Assembly (NCBI GenBank): GCA_900754435.1
Contig: CAAECT010000181.1
Coordinates: forward strand, 1-5,137
Direction of reading: 5' to 3'
From: an uncultured Collinsella sp.
Lineage (GTDB): Bacteria; Actinomycetota; Coriobacteriia; Coriobacteriales; Coriobacteriaceae
Length of the DNA stretch: 5,137 bases
The notes beneath the pieces were generated by a model. That model ran no database searches. It was not told the DNA's origin and saw nothing but the letters and a program-made list of their open reading frames with translations. This document shows, in pieces, positions 1-4,695 of the stretch (the first letter of the stretch is position 1; every line of letters begins with the position of its first letter). The translations under genes were made by a program, and so were the position numbers.

Positions 1-146
1 CCGCACCAAGGCCCGCGCCGAAACCGGCGCCCAAGCCGTGCGACCCCTGCATCCGTGCCGAGAACGAGGACGATGACGGCTACGATCCCTACAGCGATCG
101 CCGCCCCGAGCGCGAGCCGCTGTTCGAAGCCGACCCCTGGCGCTGA
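1..146 (+). CDS. 3' end of an unidentified gene with a proline/lysine-rich, acidic tail
   Basis: This is the C-terminal part of a protein whose start lies left of the window. The frame that ends at TGA 144-146 is open back to base 3 and gives about 47 residues. It begins with a Pro/Ala/Lys-rich stretch (RPAPKPAPKPCDPC), contains a CxxC pair, then an acidic Asp/Glu and Tyr segment, and ends in FEADPWR. Third positions are strongly G or C, as expected for a real gene in a high-GC genome. The composition suggests a disordered tail after a folded domain. The CxxC could bind metal or form a disulfide, but one pair alone proves nothing. I do not recognise the family. A long hairpin begins 25 bases after the stop and may end its transcript. 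Confidence 0.6.
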   Translation, partial: APRPAPKPAPKPCDPCIRAENEDDDGYDPYSDRRPEREPLFEADPWR

Positions 147-150
147 GTGC

Positions 151-174
151 CACCAAAAAGGTCACCAAAAAGTT
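151..174. repeat. Two tandem copies of a 12-nt unit
   Basis: The 10-mer caccaaaaag occurs at 151-160 and again at 163-172, a period of 12 with one change in the two linking bases (gt, then tt). The second copy runs directly into the left arm of the long hairpin that starts at 171. The A-runs become T-runs on the minus strand, so they would act as U-tracts for a minus-strand transcript leaving that hairpin. Confidence 0.7.
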
Positions 175-237
175 GCGGTGAAATAGGGACTGTTTTGCGG
201 TTTTACCAGCAAAAACAATCCCTATTTCACCGCAACT
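171..237. repeat. Long inverted repeat (hairpin) with 19-bp perfect outer arms
   Basis: The arms 171-189 and 219-237 are exact reverse complements over 19 bp (left arm agttgcggtgaaataggga). The pairing continues inward: 191-198 pairs with 209-217 apart from one bulged A, and ggt 199-201 can pair with acc 205-207 around a tiny loop, so almost all 67 bases fold into one stem. A T-run follows on the plus strand only after about ten bases (248-252), while on the minus strand TTTTT follows almost at once. It may end the upstream plus-strand gene. However, the stem is far longer than a normal terminator and resembles a REP- or MITE-like mobile repeat. I cannot count copies from one window. Confidence 0.8.
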
Positions 238-271
238 GCGTTAGGGATTTTTCTACAGGGGGAGGGTAGTC

Positions 272-304
272 AAAAAAGCCCCGTCCCAAATTGACTGCTC
301 GGGG
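272..304 (-). terminator. Terminator-like hairpin facing left, with no matching gene nearby
   Basis: On the minus strand CCCCG (304-300) can pair with CGGGG (283-279) around a 16-nt loop, followed by C and six T (277-272). The stem is only 5 bp and the loop is large, so this is a weak call. No intact minus-strand gene lies just upstream of it, because the neighbour in that direction is the plus-strand ATPase gene. It could be an orphan terminator left by a rearrangement. Confidence 0.3.
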
Positions 305-323
305 AGTCGCATTCGAGCTCGGT
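305..323. repeat. Left copy of a 19-nt direct repeat flanking the ATPase gene
   Basis: The sequence agtcgcattcgagctcggt here matches 1939-1957 at 18 of 19 positions in the same orientation. The other copy lies inside the 3' end of the minus-strand 495-aa gene. The two copies bracket the ATPase gene and its promoter. Confidence 0.5.
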
Positions 324-399
324 TGTCCTCTTAGCCACTCGATATCCTTCGGAGCAATAACGGTGATAAAACTTGCCTAAGTGTTAATCAAGTAAGACA

Positions 400-461
400 C
401 AATCTTGCTCTTCAATTAATCAAGAATAGGTATAATTTTGATTAGCTAGAGAGCAAGATTG
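400..461. promoter_or_regulatory. 62-bp imperfect palindrome spanning the ATPase promoter and start region
   Basis: Outer arms 400-411 (caatcttgctct) and 450-461 are perfect 12-bp reverse complements. Inner arms 417-423 (taatcaa) and 438-444 (ttgatta) are perfect over 7 bp and share the same centre, 430.5. Pairing all 31 positions gives 23 Watson-Crick pairs, four G-T pairs and four mismatches. The centre abuts TATAAT (431-436), and the right arm ends on the first G of the Shine-Dalgarno GGAG. An additional direct copy of ttaatcaag lies upstream (384-392, matching 416-424). Its placement suggests an operator for a dimeric or multimeric repressor, possibly autoregulatory, or an mRNA structure if transcription starts further upstream. 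Confidence 0.6.
431..436 (+). promoter_or_regulatory. -10 element (TATAAT) of the ATPase gene promoter
   Basis: A perfect TATAAT lies 32 bases upstream of the ATPase start codon in a segment (361-468) that is only about one-third G+C by my count. No good -35 box has proper spacing: TTGCTC (405-410) would be 20 bp away and TTCAAT (411-416) only 14 bp away. The promoter may therefore be weak, activator-dependent, or read by an alternative sigma factor. The predicted transcription start, about 443, would leave a leader of roughly 25 nt. Confidence 0.5.
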
Positions 462-468
462 GAGAATT

Positions 469-1821
469 ATGGCATTCAACGACTTGGTGGCTCAAAAAAT
501 AAAGGACTTTGAGCAACAGGGGATTCCGCAGGTCTTTGAGCGCGACCTTGATCTGGGCAACCCGCAGGAGCCAAAGCGCGACAACATCGTATATGTGATT
601 GTGGGCGCCCGTCGTTGTGGAAAGACGTATCGCCTGTATCAGGAGATACGGCGGCTTCAGGGCCAAGGCGTCGAGCTTGACCGGATGCTATATTTCAATT
701 TTGAGGATGAGCGCTTGCGTCCGTATGAGCCATCGCTACTAGCGGACGTGCTCGATACATTCTATGCACTATATCCTGCTGCTCGAGGCGAGGGCGCCTA
801 CCTTTTCTTTGACGAGATCCAGGAAATACCCGAATGGGGTGCGTTTCTGCGACGCGTGGTCGATACGGAGAAGGCGACCGTTTACGTGACGGGATCTTCT
901 TCTAAGATGCTGTCCTCAGAACTTAAGAGCGAGTTCAGGGGCCGTTCTCTTGTGCGAGAGCTTTTTCCGTTGAGTTTTTCGGAATACGTCCGATATAAGA
1001 CGGGGAGCGTTCCTGAGTCGAACGCGCCCTTCTCCTCAAGCGCTGCAGCGTTGCTCCGACACCATCTGGTCGGATATCTCGAGCGAGGGGGATTCATCGC
1101 GACACTTGAGCAGACGCCCGCAGACGCGATTCAGCTGCTACAGGAATATGCGTCGCGAACGGTCGCTATGGACGTTGTGGAGCGTTACGACGTCAAGAGC
1201 CCTCGTTTGGCCTCACTGTTTCTGACGCGGTGTATGGCATCTTCGGGACGAGAGCTGTCGGTGAACAAGGTGTACAACGAGTTCAAGAGCAGGCAGATAC
1301 CCGTCAGTCGTAATTCGCTCAGCGACTTACTTGAGTATTACGAGGACGCCTACCTGCTGTTTTCTGTGCCGGAGTTTACGCGTTCACTTGCAAATAATAC
1401 GCGGTCTGCGTCTAAAGTCTACGCTGTCGATCCTGCGATGTTTGGAGCATTCTCTCCCGCATCGGCATTGGACCAGGGCCAGAGGCTCGAGACTGCGGTG
1501 TTCAATGCGCTCAGAAGAAGGACTCCTGCGGTGCGGGTCGGTTCGGTCTGCCGCCTACTGGTCAAGGAGAAGAATAAAAGCCATGAGGTTGACTTTGTGG
1601 CTGGGGATGCACTTCTCATGCAGGCTTATAGCCTGACTCAGGTGAGTGTGGATATGGCAAGCGAGAAAACGCGCGAACGCGAAATTGCAGCCCTCGATGC
1701 CTCGATGGCCCAGTTTGATCTTGGCGAGTCGGTAATCGTTACTATGGATGAACAGGCCGATATTCCATGTGAACACGGTGTGGTACACGCTGTGCCCGCA
1801 TGGAAGTGGCTCCTTGCCTAA
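469..1821 (+). CDS. AAA_14/DUF4143-type ATPase (450 aa)
   Basis: This is a P-loop ATPase of the group with an N-terminal AAA_14 domain and a C-terminal DUF4143 domain. It is soluble, with no signal peptide or membrane segment. Walker A is GARRCGKT (46-53), Walker B is YLFFDEIQE (111-119), a sensor-like VTGSSSKML follows (140-148), and an FRGR arginine motif lies at 156-159. The C-terminal half has YEDAYLLFSV (291-300), LETAVFNAL (340-348), HEVDF (372-376) and QVSV (391-394). These sit where DUF4143 proteins carry a PD-(D/E)xK nuclease-like core, but the usual E-x-K is replaced by Q-V-S, so nuclease activity is doubtful. The length is normal for the family. The start is supported by GGAG at 461-464 and a family-typical N-terminus. 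Members are widespread accessory genes whose cellular role is mostly unknown. Codon use is less GC-biased than in flanking genes, which suggests transfer. It has its own promoter and converges on the next gene. Confidence 0.9.
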   Translation: MAFNDLVAQKIKDFEQQGIPQVFERDLDLGNPQEPKRDNIVYVIVGARRCGKTYRLYQEIRRLQGQGVELDRMLYFNFEDERLRPYEPSLLADVLDTFYALYPAARGEGAYLFFDEIQEIPEWGAFLRRVVDTEKATVYVTGSSSKMLSSELKSEFRGRSLVRELFPLSFSEYVRYKTGSVPESNAPFSSSAAALLRHHLVGYLERGGFIATLEQTPADAIQLLQEYASRTVAMDVVERYDVKSPRLASLFLTRCMASSGRELSVNKVYNEFKSRQIPVSRNSLSDLLEYYEDAYLLFSVPEFTRSLANNTRSASKVYAVDPAMFGAFSPASALDQGQRLETAVFNALRRRTPAVRVGSVCRLLVKEKNKSHEVDFVAGDALLMQAYSLTQVSVDMASEKTREREIAALDASMAQFDLGESVIVTMDEQADIPCEHGVVHAVPAWKWLLA

Positions 1822-1837
1822 TCATCTACGGATCTGT

Positions 1838-1859
1838 GGGGCCAGGACCTCCTGGCCCC
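1838..1859 (+). terminator. GC-rich hairpin between the converging genes
   Basis: Arms 1838-1846 (ggggccagg) and 1851-1859 (cctggcccc) are perfect 9-bp reverse complements around a 4-nt loop. The hairpin starts 17 bases after the ATPase stop codon and about 36 bases beyond the stop of the opposing gene, so it could serve both. The plus strand shows only a short CTTCAT after the stem, and the minus strand has no T-run at all. It is therefore a better candidate for the ATPase transcript, and a weak intrinsic terminator in either direction. Confidence 0.5.
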
Positions 1860-1894
1860 TTCATCACGGTTGGGGAGTACCATGATGCGCCCGG

Positions 1895-3382
1895 CTAGTC
1901 CTGGGCCTTGATGCTCGGCAGCAGAATCTGGGCGATGTAGTCGCATTCGAGCTTGGTGGCAGCGTCGGCCTTGCCGTCTTTGCCGACCAGCACGCTCTTG
2001 ATCTGGCTGTAGGTGTAGCGGTTGCCGGTCGTAAGCTCGACAAGCTCAATGGCTGTGTCCATGGGATAGGTCGACACGGGGTTCTGCGTGCGCCCGTTGA
2101 TGGTCTGGGGCACCACGTACGGATAGACGGGGCCGCTGGCGTAGACGGTATAACCGTTGCCTAGATTGGCCGCACCCAAAACCGTATCGCCCTCATCGGG
2201 CGTAAAGCTCTCGCCCTCGCGCACCGCGACGAGCGTCACAATCGGCGTATCGCTGTCGCCGGCAAGATAGATGCATAGCGTGCTGCCATTTTGCCAAGTC
2301 TCGACCTTGCCGTACCATTCGACGGGGATATCGAGCTGGTAGAGGTCGGTTGCCTTGTGACGGGCGTCGGCATCACGGGCTGCCTGTGCCTTTTGCGCGC
2401 TCAGGGCATTGACGGCGGCGTCGCGCCGCGCGGTTGCCGCCTGCTGGAGCACCTTGGCGGTGGCGGCGGAGCTCGCGCCTCCCTCCTCGGCATATTTGGC
2501 GGCGGCATCGATCTGGTCGTCGGTTACCGTGTCGGCCGAAGGCACCTTGAGTTTAAAGGCAGCCTGGGCACTTAAATCCTGTCCATCGCTCTTAACGGTG
2601 ACCTGCGTCTTGGTGGTCGGGACGGTATAGATGGTGCCGTCGGCCGCGATGGGGGAGGCAGCGATGGAGAGCGTGTAATCGCCGGGCAGCAGTTTGATGC
2701 CGCGGCCGTGCTCGTCAACGTAGAGCGTTTCGCTCACAGAAGAGCCGTCGGAGTCCTGGCCACTCACCTGCACGGGGATCTTTGAGCCGGTGGAGCAGTC
2801 GAGTCCCGCGGCATGTACGCCAATTTGCACCGACATCATGGTATGGGCGTTTGCGGCAACTACGGCGGCCTGCTCTTGCTGGTATCCGTTCCAAGCCGCA
2901 TAGCCCGCGCCGCCGGCGACGAGCGCGACGGCCACGACACCGGCGACCATCAGATTGCGGCGCTTGGGCGACATCTTACGATGACGAACCTCGGCTTCGT
3001 GTGCCGAGGGAGCGGACGGCAGGGGAATATCTCCCATGGCGATGGTCTCGTCGACGACTGGCGCAGAGCCCAAGCCGGGGAGCTCGCGGGTGAGCGATTC
3101 GTCGACGGGCAAGTCGCCAAGCAGGGAGGTCTCATCTCCCGCGTTGGGTTCCGGTTGGCCATTGCCCTCGTCATCGCCTTTTTCGACATCGGCTTCATCG
3201 CGAGCATCCTCGACGTCGTCGCCCGTATCCGGTATGCCATCGCCCGCCGCGTCCTGCATGTCGACGATTGTCTCGTCAAACGCAACTTCGTCCAGCGAAA
3301 ACCGGTCTAGGCTCTCCAAGGCCTCGGCGCACGCCGCTGCATCTTGGGCCGCGTCCTCTTGGCCCCTCGTCTCATTTTCCAT
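1895..3382 (-). CDS. Single-pass membrane protein with acidic cytoplasmic tail and extracytoplasmic beta domains (495 aa)
   Basis: I do not recognise a named family. Residues 1-135 are very acidic, low-complexity and probably disordered. A basic patch (HRKMSPKRRN, 134-143) precedes one hydrophobic segment (about 144-164), so the N-terminus should be inside and the C-terminus outside. Outside follow a beta-rich Ig-like segment (about 182-267, with a LLPGDYTLSI strand typical of such folds), an Ala-rich helical linker (about 285-345), and a C-terminal domain starting at LDIPVEWYGKV (350-360). Cysteines 196, 370 and 480 lie outside and could form a disulfide. The acidic tail holds three related DET motifs (36-45, 83-92, 111-120). 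The start at 3382 has GGGGG at 3387-3391, a close and imperfect ribosome site. A role in cell-envelope sensing or anchoring is a guess. The gene ends in TAG and is transcribed separately from its right-hand neighbours. Confidence 0.85.
   Translation of the reverse strand: MENETRGQEDAAQDAAACAEALESLDRFSLDEVAFDETIVDMQDAAGDGIPDTGDDVEDARDEADVEKGDDEGNGQPEPNAGDETSLLGDLPVDESLTRELPGLGSAPVVDETIAMGDIPLPSAPSAHEAEVRHRKMSPKRRNLMVAGVVAVALVAGGAGYAAWNGYQQEQAAVVAANAHTMMSVQIGVHAAGLDCSTGSKIPVQVSGQDSDGSSVSETLYVDEHGRGIKLLPGDYTLSIAASPIAADGTIYTVPTTKTQVTVKSDGQDLSAQAAFKLKVPSADTVTDDQIDAAAKYAEEGGASSAATAKVLQQAATARRDAAVNALSAQKAQAARDADARHKATDLYQLDIPVEWYGKVETWQNGSTLCIYLAGDSDTPIVTLVAVREGESFTPDEGDTVLGAANLGNGYTVYASGPVYPYVVPQTINGRTQNPVSTYPMDTAIELVELTTGNRYTYSQIKSVLVGKDGKADAATKLECDYIAQILLPSIKAQD
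1939..1957. repeat. Right copy of the 19-nt direct repeat, inside the 495-aa gene
   Basis: The sequence agtcgcattcgagcttggt differs at one base from the copy at 305-323. Here it encodes T-K-L-E-C-D on the minus strand, 14 codons before the stop. In the left copy the same minus-strand frame would read T-E-L-E-C-D-S and run to a TGA in the T-run near 271. Confidence 0.5.
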
Positions 3383-3515
3383 ATATCCCCCAAGCTCAAT
3401 ATCGGGACAACAATGTACCCAAAATTAAGGTCACATAGAGCTGGCGTGCAGTCGGAAATTCGATTTTATCTGCGCGATACATTGTGAATATGTGCATGAA
3501 TGCACGCGCGACAGC
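3383..3515. promoter_or_regulatory. Upstream region of the 495-aa gene, with a short dyad
   Basis: This stretch should hold the promoter of the minus-strand 495-aa gene. A perfect dyad gtgcat-ga-atgcac lies at 3492-3505, just after the terminator of the neighbouring unit. On the minus strand TTCACA (3488-3483) and TAAAAT (3468-3463) resemble -35 and -10 boxes, but their 14-bp spacing is too short to trust. The dyad would sit just upstream of them, as an activator or repressor site might. Confidence 0.25.
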
Positions 3516-3556
3516 AAAAAGCCCCCGGAAAGCAAACGAATTGCTTTCCGGGGGCT
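3516..3556 (-). terminator. Strong intrinsic terminator of the regulator/DUF5692-like unit
   Basis: Arms 3520-3535 and 3541-3556 are perfect 16-bp reverse complements around a 5-nt loop. On the minus strand the stem ends in CCGGGGGCT and runs straight into T residues (five in all, 3520-3516). It lies about 70 bases past the stop of the membrane protein gene. This is a classic rho-independent terminator. It separates that transcript from the 495-aa gene downstream. Confidence 0.92.
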
Positions 3557-3624
3557 GCGCATAACGCGAGATTACGGAGCCAAAGAGACGCGCCTACATC
3601 CAAATGCGGACGGCAGCGAGCGCG

Positions 3625-4578
3625 TTACTCGGCGTGCGCGTAATCAACCTTGGCGCGGCGAGCGGTAGCCTTCTCCCAATCGCTGGTGCCCTCAAAGACG
3701 TCCTGCTTGTAGGGATTGCGGCCGAGCTTCTTGGCACGGTAGACGATGTAGATGATCGCGGCGACGTTGGCGACCAGCGCGGCGATCGAGACCGCGGTAG
3801 CGGCGCCGGGGTCGAGCGTGGAGTGGGTCACAAAGATGGACTCCTCCTGGAAGTACGGGAATACCTGGGCAAACATGCACCAAATAGCCAGCGTAAAGGC
3901 ACGGTTCTGGATCCAGCCGCCCTTGTTCCAGATAAAGGCGGCGACGGTGGGCGCCAGCAGCAGTGCAAAGCCGCAGAACCAGGAGTGGGTGGGCAAGCAG
4001 TTGTAGGTGTAGCAGAAGTTCCAGATATCGTAGGCGATGATGTAGACCCAGGTCATGTCGGGCCACAGCATGTCGGTCTTGTCCTCAGAGGCGTAGACAC
4101 TCCACCAACCGGTCATGCAGAAGATGTTGATGATACCGGCGATGCCGTTGAACACGTTGTTCCAGCCGGCGAGCTGCGTGGCGCCCTCGGAGGTGACCCA
4201 GGTGGACTCGCCCAGGACAAAGAAGTGATAGGCGCTCTCAAAGTCGGACACGACGGCGATCATGATGTTGATGGCGACGATCACAAACGGCCGCGCGCGG
4301 AACCAATGCGCCTTGCCGATCTTGCCCCACTGGTACTTAATGGCAATGAAGCCCCAGCAACCGGCCAGCGCCGCGTATACCTTGGCGTAGTGGAACCAGC
4401 TGTTCTGGTACACATGGGTGGGGTTGGTGAGCGCCCACTCGGCACCCTGTGAGACGCCGATGGCGATAGCGACGCAGTAGATGGTCATGGCCAGCGGAGC
4501 CACGCCAAAGATGATGGCCGCGCCCAGCTTGGTGCGGCGGCCGACCTCGTTGAGCACGATCAGGCCAATAAAGACCAT
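3625..4578 (-). CDS. Polytopic membrane protein, DUF5692-like (317 aa from ATG 4578; natural start probably 4632)
   Basis: This is an integral membrane protein of unknown function. It resembles, from memory, the DUF5692 family of gut anaerobes. Counted from ATG 4578, hydrophobic segments lie at about 18-42, 66-82, 97-112, 138-157, 174-195, 198-217, 225-243 and 258-280, giving eight or nine with the N-terminal one. It is rich in Trp, Tyr and Phe, and the C-terminal tail (281-317) is charged and probably cytoplasmic. ATG 4578 has no Shine-Dalgarno and falls in the middle of a hydrophobic helix that continues upstream in the same frame (IHWAGWA then MVFIGLIVLN). The better start is ATG 4632, which has AAAGGAGA in front of it, but an in-frame TAG at 4615-4617 interrupts that version. 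The gene may thus be crippled, translated from 4578, or affected by a sequence error. It follows the regulator gene by about 63 bases, probably in one operon, and ends at a strong terminator. Confidence 0.75.
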   Translation of the reverse strand: MVFIGLIVLNEVGRRTKLGAAIIFGVAPLAMTIYCVAIAIGVSQGAEWALTNPTHVYQNSWFHYAKVYAALAGCWGFIAIKYQWGKIGKAHWFRARPFVIVAINIMIAVVSDFESAYHFFVLGESTWVTSEGATQLAGWNNVFNGIAGIINIFCMTGWWSVYASEDKTDMLWPDMTWVYIIAYDIWNFCYTYNCLPTHSWFCGFALLLAPTVAAFIWNKGGWIQNRAFTLAIWCMFAQVFPYFQEESIFVTHSTLDPGAATAVSIAALVANVAAIIYIVYRAKKLGRNPYKQDVFEGTSDWEKATARRAKVDYAHAE

Positions 4579-4632
4579 GGCCCAGCCGGCCCAGTGGATA
4601 AGGGTATTGCTACCCTAAACATCGAACAGCAT
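4579..4632 (-). other. 5' extension of the DUF5692-like gene with an in-frame amber codon
   Basis: From ATG 4632 the frame reads MLFDV, then TAG (4615-4617), then GSNTLIHWAGWA and straight into MVFIGLIVLN of the membrane protein. The residues after the stop complete the first membrane helix, so this stretch looks like real coding sequence. One base change from TAC or TAT (Tyr) would create the TAG. Alternatively, MLFDV could be a five-residue leader peptide with restart at 4578. Confidence 0.7.
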
Positions 4633-4637
4633 GCTGC

Positions 4638-4645
4638 TCTCCTTT
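4638..4645 (-). promoter_or_regulatory. Strong ribosome binding site placing the start at 4632
   Basis: The minus strand reads AAAGGAGA here, with six bases between GGAG and the ATG at 4632. This is the best Shine-Dalgarno match in the window. It decides in favour of 4632 over 4578, which has only GC-rich coding-like sequence in front of it. Confidence 0.8.
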
Positions 4646-4650
4646 CACAA

Positions 4651-4690
4651 GCCCGCGGCCCCTCTTCTGATCGCGGGCAGTTTGGCCAAA
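4651..4690. promoter_or_regulatory. Hairpin and short palindrome between the regulator and membrane protein genes
   Basis: Arms gcccgcg (4651-4657) and cgcgggc (4672-4678) are perfect 7-bp reverse complements around a 14-nt loop. Directly beside them lies the perfect 10-bp palindrome tttggccaaa (4681-4690). No T-run follows on the minus strand, so this is not a standard terminator. It could be an attenuator, an mRNA stability element that sets different levels of the two proteins, or an operator. Confidence 0.4.
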
Positions 4691-4695
4691 TGTCG

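Larger units (their letters stand above)
227..376 (-). other. Start-less open frame, possible remnant of a gene 3' end
   Basis: Reading the minus strand from just after a TAG at 377-379 gives 49 codons ending at TGA (227-229). They read from ASFITVIAPKDIEW to FFDYPPPVEKSLTQLR. There is no ATG or GTG and only one internal TTG, so it cannot be an ordinary complete gene. It overlaps the right arm of the 171-237 hairpin and stops where the sequence becomes AT-rich. It may be the tail of a gene cut off by a rearrangement, or simply a chance open frame. I do not recognise a family. Confidence 0.2.

Noticed and set aside
151..237. CRISPR array from the tandem repeat and hairpin
   Set aside because: There are only two 12-nt units with no spacers, and the hairpin is a single inverted repeat. 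No cas gene is present.
1331..1636. Plus-strand 101-codon frame inside the ATPase gene
   Set aside because: It overlaps the DUF4143 half in another frame and translates to an Arg/Leu/Ser-rich product without motifs.
469..1821. Part of a toxin-antitoxin or multi-gene defence system
   Set aside because: Only one intact gene lies between the flanking chromosomal genes. No partner nuclease, antitoxin, helicase or transposase is visible, so a system call is not supported.
2950..3285. Minus-strand 111-codon frame within the 495-aa gene
   Set aside because: It is an Arg/Ser/Thr-rich out-of-frame reading of the acidic tail. There is no ribosome site of note and the in-frame gene explains the stretch.
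2813..3310. Plus-strand open frame of 165 codons opposite the 495-aa gene
   Set aside because: It lies wholly inside a gene with a coherent tail, membrane anchor and domains. The plus-strand product shows no motif, and the frame is explained by GC-rich codon bias.
3463..3488. TTCACA and TAAAAT as a firm sigma-70 promoter of the 495-aa gene
   Set aside because: The spacing is 14 bp rather than about 17 bp and neither box is a strong match. It is kept only as a weak suggestion in the upstream-region entry.
3604..4452. Long plus-strand open frame of 282 codons opposite the DUF5692-like gene
   Set aside because: Its translation is rich in Gly, Asp and Val with no fold-like pattern. It is the antisense shadow of a gene with clear membrane helices and a matching terminator on the other strand.
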